Below, piece by piece: positions 1 through 5,956 of a stretch of 5,956 nt of DNA; position 1 is the first letter of the stretch; each line of letters opens with the position of its first letter. Source of the stretch: Candidatus Omnitrophota bacterium (lineage in GTDB: Bacteria > Omnitrophota > Gorgyraeia > Duberdicusellales > 4484-171); assembly GCA_028717025.1 (NCBI GenBank), contig JAQUOR010000108.1, forward strand, positions 1 to 5,956, in the 5' to 3' direction. Both the position numbers and the translations under genes were made by a program. The notes under the pieces were generated by a model. It saw nothing but the letters and a program-made list of their open reading frames with translations, was not told the origin of the DNA and ran no database searches.

Positions 1-1
1 T

Positions 2-1693
2 TTAACCCAGAGCGATACTGAGGTTATCCTTAAGGCTTTCCGTTGTTGGGGAAAAGACGCGCTATTGAAGCTTTCTGGTATGTTCGCCATAGCCATCTGG
101 GACAGTGTTCAACGTAAACTTCTCATTGCACGTGATCAACTTGGGATAAAGCCTCTTTACTATGCGGATCTAGATGGCGAACTTGTATTCGCCTCCGAAA
201 TTAAATCGCTTTTTTGCCATCCAAAATTAAAGCGCGATTTAAAACCAGACATCGTCGCTGCCTATCTTGGCTATAACAATACCTTTGGCAATGCTTCATT
301 CTGGTCTGGCGTAAAACGCTGTTTACCGGGGGAGGGGCTGGAATGGGAAGAGGGAAAGCTCAAGAGTTTTAAATTCTTCGATATCGCATCTCTAGAAGTA
401 GATCCTTTTAAAGGAGATATCAGAGAAGCGGGTTGTCAGTACAGGGAACTTTTAACAAACTCTATTAATGCTCACTTAATTGCGGATGTGCCGATAAGCG
501 CGTATTTAAGTTCCGGTATAGACTCAGCCTCTATTTCTTTACTGGTAAAAAATAACCGTGCCACTCCTCTTTCAGCATATACAGGTTATTTTAAAGATTA
601 TGAATGTGGGTGGTTTGACGAACGTCCAGGCGCCCGAATGATATCTTCTTATGCCGGGCTGAACCATTATGAATGTCCCATAACATACGAAGATTTTAAC
701 AGGCGTTTCGATGATGTCTGCTATCATCTTGATGAACCGATGTTAGGCAGTAGCGCCTTGCCTCAATTTATTGTTGCTGAACAGGTGAGCAAGCGTTTTA
801 AGGTGGTGTTAACCGGTCACGGTGGAGATGATCTTTTTGCCGGTTACCCCGTTTTTAAGGCCGCATTTTTAAGGCAATACGGTTTGAGTCTTTCCGCTTT
901 GAGATGTTTGTCTGTAACTGGTAAAGACGAGTTTATACGCTTGGCGTATTTCTTAGGTAACGGAATTTTCGATCGGATTTTGGCAAGGGGACAGTTAAGA
1001 ATGCTTTCTAACTCCGGGCTCAAGGCGTTATCCGGCAATGAATTGATCGCCAGTCTGAAGAGCCACAACGGCATTGAAGGGATCCTTGAGAAGGTACAGC
1101 CGTTTTTATCCAAGCCAGACCTCCAAGGAATCACCAGGTGGTATCTGGCCACCTATCTAACTACGCTACTTACGCAGGAAGATAAGATAAGCATGGCTCA
1201 CGGACTTGAATCAAGGGTTCCGATATGTTCTATCCCCCTGGTCAAATTTTCTTTATCCTTACCGGATCATTTAAAATTATACGGTGGCCGCCTCAAGGCG
1301 GTGCCTTTATCGGGAATGCGGGGGATCCTACCCGCAAGAATTCATAATTCCCCTAAAAGGGGATTCCCTACTCCGATAGTTTCCTGGCTGCATCGCGGCG
1401 TTATTCATAGCTGGGAGTCTGTTTGGAATATGGATTTACCCAGTCCATTGAAAGGGTTATTGAATCGGGAAGGCGTACTTAGTGCTTTTTCCGCTTTTAG
1501 GCGATATCAATTCCGATTGCCTAACGCCTATGCCGTCGCTCACCGGCTGGTTGCCCTGCAGATGCTACATCGTTGTGCGAGTACTTTAAACAGAATTCCC
1601 GTAGTTGACCCCTATACCGGGGATTTAAGCGCTGACCTTAAAGGCCCGCTTGTTTTAAAAAGGGATGCTTTAAACTTAGCCAATGGAAAATAG
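2..1693 (+). CDS. asnB: Asparagine synthetase-like glutamine amidotransferase (5'-partial)
   Basis: The protein belongs to the glutamine-hydrolysing asparagine synthetase family: ammonia released from glutamine in an N-terminal class II amidotransferase domain is used by a C-terminal ATP-dependent synthetase domain to amidate a carboxylate. The frame is open from base 2, and codons 11-19 onward (SDTEVIL, then LSGMFAIAIWD and ARDQLGIKPLYY) are typical of this domain, so the real start and the catalytic Cys2 lie upstream; the TTG at 65 is an internal leucine. The synthetase domain shows the PP-loop as SSGIDS (509-526; usual form SGGxDS), TGHGGDDLFAGYP (812-850), the EDKISMAHGLESRVP block (from about 1178) and KRGFPTPIVSWL near 1357. 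The 563 visible residues fit a family length of about 600-650, so about 80 residues are missing. In a surface glycan cluster such homologues often amidate sugar acids rather than aspartate; the substrate here is not determined. The stop overlaps the next start by 11 bases. Confidence 0.93.
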   Translation, partial: LTQSDTEVILKAFRCWGKDALLKLSGMFAIAIWDSVQRKLLIARDQLGIKPLYYADLDGELVFASEIKSLFCHPKLKRDLKPDIVAAYLGYNNTFGNASFWSGVKRCLPGEGLEWEEGKLKSFKFFDIASLEVDPFKGDIREAGCQYRELLTNSINAHLIADVPISAYLSSGIDSASISLLVKNNRATPLSAYTGYFKDYECGWFDERPGARMISSYAGLNHYECPITYEDFNRRFDDVCYHLDEPMLGSSALPQFIVAEQVSKRFKVVLTGHGGDDLFAGYPVFKAAFLRQYGLSLSALRCLSVTGKDEFIRLAYFLGNGIFDRILARGQLRMLSNSGLKALSGNELIASLKSHNGIEGILEKVQPFLSKPDLQGITRWYLATYLTTLLTQEDKISMAHGLESRVPICSIPLVKFSLSLPDHLKLYGGRLKAVPLSGMRGILPARIHNSPKRGFPTPIVSWLHRGVIHSWESVWNMDLPSPLKGLLNREGVLSAFSAFRRYQFRLPNAYAVAHRLVALQMLHRCASTLNRIPVVDPYTGDLSADLKGPLVLKRDALNLANGK

Positions 1694-1913
1694 AGAACAG
1701 AATAAGAAGACGTTGCGCGTATTATTGATTCAGCCTCCTAATATAGGCGGCGTATCTCCATTGATCTGTCACATGAACCAGAAGGGGGAGAGCGTGGGAT
1801 TCAAGCCGCCTTTGGGCCTTCTCTCGATTGCTACCTTATTAAAACAGCGTAGTTCTTATCGGGTAATGCTCATGGATGCTTTGGCAGAAAAGCTGGATTT
1901 CAACCAGTGCCTT

Positions 1914-1916
1914 TAG
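1914..1916 (+). other. In-frame TAG inside the radical SAM gene (codon 78)
   Basis: This amber codon follows DFNQCL and precedes RIETFHPDVIG in the same frame. The downstream residues carry on the cobalamin-binding domain without any gap. A single base change from CAG (Gln), GAG (Glu) or AAG (Lys) would make it. The next ATG in frame is at 1998, with no ribosome binding site. Confidence 0.9.
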
Positions 1917-2381
1917 AGGATAGAAACCTTTCATCCTGACGTAATAGGGATATCAGCCTGGACCGACTGGTGGTATTCTGCCTATAACCTTGGCTTAATG
2001 ATAAAAAAAATTGTACCCGGCGCTCATTTATGTTACGGAGGACCGCATGTTTCCATCTATCCGGGGGAGACCCTGAGCCTTGCGCATACTGATAGTATTA
2101 TAGTGGGAGACGGAGAGGAGCCGTTCCTTAAACTTTGCGATACGCTGTCTGCCGGGAAGGCGATTAACGATTTTCCGGGTCTGCATTTTAAACAAAATGG
2201 ATTAAGAGAAGCGCATTCGATGTTTTCAGTTCAAAACGACCTGGATGCCCTTCCCATCCCTGATCGGACCTTACTCCCGATTAAAAATTATACCTCCGTT
2301 TTATCATCCTCGGATTACATAACAACTATGATGACCAGCCGCGGTTGTCCATACAACTGTATTTATTGCAAGTTAAGTTTT

Positions 2382-2384
2382 TAA
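2382..2384 (+). other. In-frame TAA inside the radical SAM gene (codon 234)
   Basis: This ochre codon lies five codons after the third cysteine of the CxxxCxxC motif, in CKLSF-stop-KSVFRSA. From memory, relatives usually carry glutamine here (pattern CKLxFQKT), so a CAA to TAA change is the simplest origin. The frame continues through IREFKEIENLGIKEVEVYDD and the remaining radical SAM core. Confidence 0.9.
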
Positions 2385-3150
2385 AAATCTGTATTTAGGT
2401 CAGCAGCCGGGGTTATAAGGGAATTTAAGGAAATTGAGAATCTTGGTATTAAAGAAGTTGAGGTTTATGACGATACATTTTCCTTGTCAAAAAAAAGAGT
2501 TTTGGAGATCTGTCAGGGATTGATCGACCAAAAAATAGGAGTTTCCTGGGCCATAAGAGACAGGGTTAATATCGTCGACGAGGAAATGCTGGCGCTTTTA
2601 AAAAGAGCAGGCTGCAAGAGGATACATTACGGAATTGAATCTGGGGTAGACCGGGTGCTCGGGCTTATGAAAAAACATATAACTACTGCGCTGGCGAGCC
2701 GGGCAGTGCGCTTGGCTAAGGAACAAGGTTTTGTTGTTCTGGCCTACTTTATGCTTGGGAATAAAGGAGAATCGGAAGACGATATTGAAGAAACAATAAA
2801 ATTCGCACTGTCCATGGATACAGACTATGCCGGATTTTCCATAGCCGTGCCGTATCCCGGTACAGCGCTTTATCTTGAAGCCCTTGACAGAGGCATAATA
2901 AAAAATGACTATTGGAGAAAGTTTGCTTTGTCGCCTTCGGCTAGTTTTCGCGTACCTAGAGTTTTTGAGGAGAATCTTAGTCTGTCGAAATTGGTCAAAT
3001 TGCGGAATTACGCCATCCGTAAGTATTACACCAGGCCAGGATATATATTAAAGGAGATAAGGAAAGTAAAAAACCTCAAGGAATTTTCCCGAAAATCAGT
3101 CATGGCATTAAGGTTGTTCAGCAGTTGTTTAAAGGAATATCAAGGGCACT

Positions 3151-3156
3151 AAGGAG
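3151..3156 (+). promoter_or_regulatory. Ribosome binding site AAGGAG for the TTG start of the deacetylase gene
   Basis: AAGGAG overlaps the TAA stop of the radical SAM gene and lies six bases before TTG at 3163. It favours this TTG over the in-frame ATG at 3205, whose AGGA is only three bases away. Confidence 0.65.
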
Positions 3157-3162
3157 ATTCTG

Positions 3163-4098
3163 TTGGGCATTGTAATCACGCGGTCTAAGAAAAAAATAAG
3201 GAAGATGTTGGGCGAAACTGTATCTATTTCAGTGGATTGTGATTCGCTTAAGCATTACCTTAATTTTGCGCCGCAAGGGACAGATGTTGAAAAAGATAAA
3301 TTTACTTTTCCGGTGATGTGCCGAAATCTGCTGAGAATTTTGGAAAAATTAAAAATCAAGGCTACCTTCTTTTGTATAGCGGAACAATTAAATGATCCTG
3401 TCAACCTCTCCGTGTACAGGGAGATAGTTCAGGCGGGGCATGAGATCGGCAACCATACCTTTTCACATCCTGATATCGCTTTTTTAGATGAAGAGAAGCA
3501 TTTGCTTAATATAAGGCTTGCGCACCAGGCGATAATGGAGGTGTTGAAAGTCAAGCCCGCAGGATACAGGGCCCCAGCTTATTTTATTACCGAGGGCAGC
3601 TTCAAGGAATTAAAAGAACTTGGCTACTCATACGATAGTAGCCTATGTTATTCTAGGGCAACGCGTATTTTTACTTATGCTTTAAAAATAATAAACCGAA
3701 ATTACCAGCCAAAAAGATCATCGGGCATTCATTCGCGTTTCAAGGGTTTACCTCCTTATAACATTGAATTCGACGGAATAAACGGCCTTACTGAGTGGCC
3801 TATCCCGAATGTGGCCGGGTTGGCTTATTACGGGACCTTGCACTGCTGTATGCCTTCTCAGGTGTTTAACACGCAGACGGCTTTTTTAAACCTGCGTAAA
3901 AAGTATATTCATTATGAACTCCATCCCATAGAATTAATCAGTAAAGAGTGCGTGGAAGCATTCCCCTGGCTCAGAAAAATCCCTTTTGTCAGGCGAGAAG
4001 ATTTATCTGACTGGATGGAATATCGCTTGCAAAAATTGATATCAGGCCGCAAGCCGCTTACCTTAAAGGAATTGAACGATGCGTATTTATATCTTTAG
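3163..4098 (+). CDS. NodB-type polysaccharide deacetylase (possible ArnD-like deacylase)
   Basis: This is a metal-dependent carbohydrate esterase family 4 (NodB-fold) protein that removes an N-acyl group from an amino sugar. Using the TTG start, the first motif is SVDCDS with Asp25 and Asp27, the metal-binding motif is NHTFSH (His98, His102), RAPAY lies at 136-140, and a late LHP (His254) fits the last active-site motif. IKATFFC (65-71) and HEIGNH (93-98) are also typical. The 311 residues match a lone catalytic domain. There is no signal peptide: the N-terminus is short and basic (TRSKKKIRK) and then enters the first catalytic strand, so it probably acts in the cytoplasm on a nucleotide- or lipid-linked sugar rather than on finished polymer. 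The Asp-x-Asp form of motif 1, cytoplasmic location and neighbours (formyltransferase and membrane GT2) recall the deformylase ArnD, which is only an inference. The gene is 10 bases after the previous stop and overlaps the next gene by 20. An alternative start is ATG 3205. Confidence 0.88.
   Translation: MGIVITRSKKKIRKMLGETVSISVDCDSLKHYLNFAPQGTDVEKDKFTFPVMCRNLLRILEKLKIKATFFCIAEQLNDPVNLSVYREIVQAGHEIGNHTFSHPDIAFLDEEKHLLNIRLAHQAIMEVLKVKPAGYRAPAYFITEGSFKELKELGYSYDSSLCYSRATRIFTYALKIINRNYQPKRSSGIHSRFKGLPPYNIEFDGINGLTEWPIPNVAGLAYYGTLHCCMPSQVFNTQTAFLNLRKKYIHYELHPIELISKECVEAFPWLRKIPFVRREDLSDWMEYRLQKLISGRKPLTLKELNDAYLYL
4066..4070 (+). promoter_or_regulatory. Ribosome binding site AAGGA for the formyltransferase
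   Basis: AAGGA lies eight bases before ATG 4079, inside the last codons of the deacetylase gene. It supports the 20-base overlap between the two genes as real. Confidence 0.6.
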
Positions 4099-4801
4099 CA
4101 CAAAAGAGCCTATTTTTCATCCGTCGATGTTTAATAGCATACTGAAGGAACATGCCGCATCCGTGGTAGGTGCGGCAATTTTTCCCAAGGAAACCCTGTT
4201 TTCCGAAGTATTTAAGTCTATATATATAGACGGTTTTAGCGCTTTCCCTAAATTACTTAAATTATCCCTTAAACGGCCAGTAAGTATGAAGACAAAGGAT
4301 CTATTCAGGTCTTTTGGAATACAAGTAAGGTATTTTAATGACCCCAATAGCCATGAGTGTATAGAGGAGTTGCGGAAACTTAAGCCGGATGTGGTATTTA
4401 ATAATCAACCAAGTATCTTGAAAACTCCATTGTTGTCGCTGGAAGGCATTGTCTTTCTTAACCGCCATACATCGGAACTTCCTCAATATCGAGGCATAGA
4501 TCCGGTTTTTCACGCGCTCCTTGACGGGAAAAAATCCATCGGCGTTTCTATTCATAGCATGACTGATAAAATTGATGCCGGTAAAGTGTATGCGCAAAAA
4601 ATATTTCCTGCCGAAGGCTCAGTTTTTAATTGTTACGCCAAGGCATTTGTCCTCTCGCCAAGTCTTTTCTCAGAAGCAATAAAAAATCTTTCTGAAAACC
4701 AGCCTCTATTTACTGTCGACACTTCCAGTTCCAAATACTACAGGAAGCCCGCACCGGATGAAATTACCAGATTTCGTAAAATGGGTTTAAAATACCTATA
4801 G
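4079..4801 (+). CDS. Formyltransferase family protein, probably an amino-sugar N-formyltransferase
   Basis: The protein has the N10-formyltetrahydrofolate-dependent formyltransferase fold shared by Fmt, PurN and the N-terminal domain of ArnA, which passes a formyl group to an amine. The catalytic set is complete: Asn128 and His130 in FLNRHTSELPQYRG, and Asp166 in IHSMTDKIDAG. The His-to-Asp spacing of 36 residues equals that of the known enzymes (His108/Asp144 in E. coli Fmt). LKPDVVFNNQP (101-111) is the usual preceding strand. At 240 residues it lacks the full C-terminal tRNA-binding domain of Fmt (about 315 residues), ending instead with a short tail (YYRKPAPDEITRFRKMG), so a role on a sugar amine is more likely than on Met-tRNA. 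It sits between a deacylase and a membrane glycosyltransferase, as expected if it formylates an amino sugar for surface glycan. Cytoplasmic. Residues 40-75, between the first strands and the FGIQVR segment, hold an insert I cannot assign. Confidence 0.87.
   Translation: MRIYIFSTKEPIFHPSMFNSILKEHAASVVGAAIFPKETLFSEVFKSIYIDGFSAFPKLLKLSLKRPVSMKTKDLFRSFGIQVRYFNDPNSHECIEELRKLKPDVVFNNQPSILKTPLLSLEGIVFLNRHTSELPQYRGIDPVFHALLDGKKSIGVSIHSMTDKIDAGKVYAQKIFPAEGSVFNCYAKAFVLSPSLFSEAIKNLSENQPLFTVDTSSSKYYRKPAPDEITRFRKMGLKYL
4153..4183 (+). terminator. Terminator-like hairpin inside the formyltransferase gene
   Basis: TGCCGCA (4153-4159) pairs perfectly with TGCGGCA (4171-4177) and can extend inward by a T-G and a C-G pair. 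It is followed by five T (4179-4183). The shape is that of an intrinsic terminator, but it lies about 75 bases into a coding gene. It could act as weak attenuation or be chance; translation would normally suppress it. Confidence 0.25.
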
Positions 4802-4804
4802 GAG
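4800..4804 (+). promoter_or_regulatory. Ribosome binding site AGGAG for the glycosyltransferase
   Basis: AGGAG overlaps the TAG stop of the formyltransferase gene and lies five bases before ATG 4810, which fixes the start of the glycosyltransferase. Confidence 0.75.
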
Positions 4805-4809
4805 AAAAT

Positions 4810-5760
4810 ATGAAAATTTCGGTGGTTTGTCCTTATTTTAATGAAGAGCCCATTATTGAAAAAGCGATAAGGCGCATGTTAAGCCAGCTTTCTTTATTAC
4901 CTGGTGCTTGGGAATGGGAGCTTATCCTGGTAAATGACGGGAGCAGCGATAGGAGCCAGAATTTAGTCGAAAAGATATCTTCCGGGAATGCTCTTGTAAG
5001 GAATTTTTCGTATGGAGTGAACCGGGGGAGAGGCTATGCTCTAAAAATAGGGATAGAAGCTGCGAAAGGAGATATTATTGTCACTACAGAGATAGATTGT
5101 TCATGGGGCGATGATATAGTAATGCGTTTGGTGGAGAAACTGCTTGCAAATCCGTCCGCCGATTTTGTCATCGCCTCGCCGAACTTGAGTGGGGGCGGTT
5201 ATAAAAATGTGCCTTTTGTCAGGGTATTACTCAGTAAGATAGGGAACAAGATCATAAGGCTGTTTTTTTTGAGCGGCATAACCATGAACACAGGGATGAC
5301 TCGCGCCTACAGAAAGGATGTAATAAAGGGTCTTGATACAGAGGAACAAGGAAAGGAATTTCATTTGGAGGTTTTGCTTAAGCTCGATGCGCTTGGATAC
5401 AAGGCCATAGAATTACCTGCTATGCTTGAATGGAAGGACGCGGAATTAGAAAAATCACCCAGAAGGAGAAGCACCTCCATGCGTAAGAACCTGCGACTTA
5501 TCTCGGGGCACTTAAAATTCGTTCTTTTTGCTAATCCCCTGAGGTATTTTTGGTTTTTTAGCCTGATTTGCGCTCTGGCAGGGTTATTTCTCGAAATAAC
5601 CGCGGTAATCCGCTTCCTTCACCAGAAAGTTACTATTTATGTGCTGTTGCTAGGTTTATTTTTCTTACTCTTCAGCTTGTTATTTTTTGCGATAGGTGTG
5701 ATTACTTTTCAAAATAAGTACATAATGAAAGAATTCTGGAAAAAGAGAAATTCTGATTGA
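4810..5760 (+). CDS. Family 2 glycosyltransferase with two C-terminal membrane segments (polyprenyl-phosphate sugar transferase type)
   Basis: This is a GT-A fold glycosyltransferase of family 2. Residues 1-12 (MKISVVCPYFNE) and VNDGSSD (41-47) form the nucleotide-sugar site, and NRGRGYALKIGIEAAKGDII (71-90) is the usual following block. The metal-binding acidic motif is TTEIDCSW with Glu94 and Asp96 instead of the common Asp-x-Asp. NTGMTRAYRKDVI (160-172) and KEFHLEVLLKLDALGYKAIE (182-201) match the acceptor-side part of dolichyl-phosphate mannosyltransferase-like enzymes. Two hydrophobic stretches at about 247-268 and 276-298 anchor the C-terminus in the membrane, giving the architecture of ArnC, which moves Ara4-formyl-N to undecaprenyl phosphate; its length (316) is close to ArnC's (about 322). 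A role in loading a modified sugar on a polyprenyl carrier is therefore likely, though the sugar is unknown. It starts 8 bases after the formyltransferase stop, and its TGA shares one base with the flippase ATG. Confidence 0.9.
   Translation: MKISVVCPYFNEEPIIEKAIRRMLSQLSLLPGAWEWELILVNDGSSDRSQNLVEKISSGNALVRNFSYGVNRGRGYALKIGIEAAKGDIIVTTEIDCSWGDDIVMRLVEKLLANPSADFVIASPNLSGGGYKNVPFVRVLLSKIGNKIIRLFFLSGITMNTGMTRAYRKDVIKGLDTEEQGKEFHLEVLLKLDALGYKAIELPAMLEWKDAELEKSPRRRSTSMRKNLRLISGHLKFVLFANPLRYFWFFSLICALAGLFLEITAVIRFLHQKVTIYVLLLGLFFLLFSLLFFAIGVITFQNKYIMKEFWKKRNSD
5582..5601. repeat. Perfect 8-bp inverted repeat with four-base loop
   Basis: GGTTATTT (5582-5589) and AAATAACC (5594-5601) are exact reverse complements around the loop CTCG. 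The hairpin is inside the part of the glycosyltransferase gene that codes for the first membrane segment. No T tract follows, so it is not a terminator; no function can be assigned. Confidence 0.5.
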
Positions 5761-5956
5761 TGAAGAGAAAGATTTTAAGTTTAGCTAAGGATTCGGCGGT
5801 TTACGGGCTAGGGGATGTTCTCGGGAAATCGATACTTTTTTTGTTAATCCCTGTGTTTACTCGTATTTTTTCCCCCCAACAATACGGTGAGATAGAAACA
5901 CTCGTAATGCTCAATAACTTCCTGGGGATATTTCTGATGATGGGTCTGGATGCGGC
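5760..5956 (+). CDS. Wzx-like polysaccharide/lipid-linked oligosaccharide flippase (3'-partial)
   Basis: The frame from ATG 5760 stays open to the window end (65 complete codons). It reads MKRKILSLAKDSAVYGLGD, followed by a hydrophobic segment ILFLLIPVFTRIF, then SPQQYGEIETLVMLNN and a second hydrophobic run FLGIFLMMGLD. A basic start, an SAVYGLGD-like helix, the PxFTRxxSPxxYG signature and the following small helix are typical of the N-terminus of the MOP-superfamily oligosaccharide flippases (Wzx, RfbX) that move undecaprenyl-linked glycans across the inner membrane. The full protein would be about 400-500 residues with about 12-14 membrane helices; only the first two are seen. The ATG overlaps the TGA of the glycosyltransferase by one base (TGATG), with only a weak AGAGAAA upstream, which points to translational coupling. 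It marks the cluster as one that builds an exported lipid-linked glycan. Confidence 0.85.
   Translation, partial: MKRKILSLAKDSAVYGLGDVLGKSILFLLIPVFTRIFSPQQYGEIETLVMLNNFLGIFLMMGLDA

Larger units (their letters stand above)
1683..3152 (+). pseudogene. Cobalamin-binding radical SAM protein, interrupted by two in-frame stops
   Basis: Read through its two internal stops, this is a single 489-codon frame with the order expected of a B12-binding-domain radical SAM enzyme, a family that does methylations and other radical reactions on unactivated carbons. Codons 1-77 start with LRVLLIQPPN and PPLGLLSIATLL. Codons 84-148 hold HPDVIGISAWTDWW, YGGPHVSIYP and VGDGEEPF, typical of the cobalamin domain. 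The [4Fe-4S] motif CxxxCxxC is complete at codons 222, 226 and 229 (GCPYNCIYC). Later come VYDDTF, GIESG (codons 317-321), YFMLGNKGESEDDI and PYPGTALY. Codon 78 is TAG (1914-1916) and codon 234 is TAA (2382-2384). All pieces share one frame with no indel. Normal termination would give 77 residues without the iron-sulfur site, so the gene is probably inactive, and recently so given how well the motifs survive. The start ATG overlaps the end of the amidotransferase gene and has no good ribosome binding site, which suggests translational coupling. Substrate unknown; a glycan or lipid modification is inferred from context only. Confidence 0.82.

Noticed and set aside
65..67. TTG as the start of the asparagine synthetase-like gene
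   Set aside because: The frame is open back to base 2 and the residues before this codon (SDTEVIL, KAFRCWGKDAL) belong to the conserved amidotransferase domain, so TTG is an internal leucine.
844..1152. Open frame on the minus strand, 102 codons
   Set aside because: It lies wholly inside the well-supported asparagine synthetase-like gene and shows no family resemblance.
1288..1301. Hairpin CCGCC-TCAA-GGCGG
   Set aside because: Short stem in the middle of coding sequence with no T tract; best taken as chance.
1349..1363. Hairpin TCCCCT-AAA-AGGGGA as a terminator
   Set aside because: It is inside the conserved SPKRGFPTP coding block of the synthetase domain and no T tract follows.
1998..2384. 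A separate gene starting at ATG 1998
   Set aside because: There is no ribosome binding site, and the coding residues start before it (HPDVIGISAWTDWW) in the same frame. It is the middle piece of the interrupted radical SAM gene.
1914..2384. Genome-wide reassignment of TAG and TAA to glutamine
   Set aside because: The other long genes contain no internal TAG or TAA, use CAG and CAA for glutamine and end with TAG at expected protein ends. Only this one gene is affected.
2484..3152. A separate gene starting at TTG 2484
   Set aside because: No ribosome binding site is present, and conserved residues (KEVEVYDDTF) precede the TTG in the same frame; it is the last piece of the radical SAM gene.
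4117..4597. Two overlapping open frames on the minus strand (4117-4347 and 4301-4597)
   Set aside because: Both lie opposite the formyltransferase gene, which has its catalytic residues intact; the minus frames have no recognisable domain.

Overview
The window is a fragment of a tightly packed, single-strand (+) gene cluster for making and modifying a cell-surface glycan. All six genes run left to right. They are separated by at most 10 bases or overlap by 1 to 20 bases, so they read as one operon. No promoter, terminator between genes, tRNA, rRNA, CRISPR array or insertion sequence is visible, and no gene-free stretch exceeds 10 bases. The source looks like a Gram-negative-type, probably uncultured bacterium: moderate base composition, AGGAG-type ribosome binding sites, and a gene set usual in O-antigen/exopolysaccharide loci of environmental lineages such as Omnitrophota or Desulfobacterota. 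The lineage is a guess; the sequence alone does not prove it.

Layout: (1) bases 2-1693, an asparagine synthetase-like glutamine amidotransferase that enters the window already in its N-terminal domain. (2) Bases 1683-3152, a cobalamin-binding-domain radical SAM protein whose reading frame is kept from end to end but is broken by two in-frame stops (TAG at 1914, TAA at 2382). (3) Bases 3163-4098, a NodB-type polysaccharide deacetylase with a TTG start and no signal peptide. (4) Bases 4079-4801, a small formyltransferase with the Asn/His/Asp catalytic set intact. (5) Bases 4810-5760, a family 2 glycosyltransferase with two C-terminal membrane segments, of the dolichyl/undecaprenyl-phosphate sugar transferase type. 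(6) Bases 5760-5956, the first 65 codons of a Wzx-like flippase cut by the window end.

How they may work together: genes 3-5 match, by family and architecture, the three activities of the Arn (aminoarabinose) pathway: formyltransferase (ArnA N-terminal domain), membrane GT2 that loads a formylated amino sugar on undecaprenyl phosphate (ArnC), and a cytoplasmic NodB-fold deformylase (ArnD). The inference is that they handle an amino sugar by N-formylation, lipid loading and deacylation. The amidotransferase could amidate a sugar acid, and the flippase would export the lipid-linked product. The radical SAM gene would have supplied a further modification but looks inactivated, unless its stops are read through or are sequence errors.
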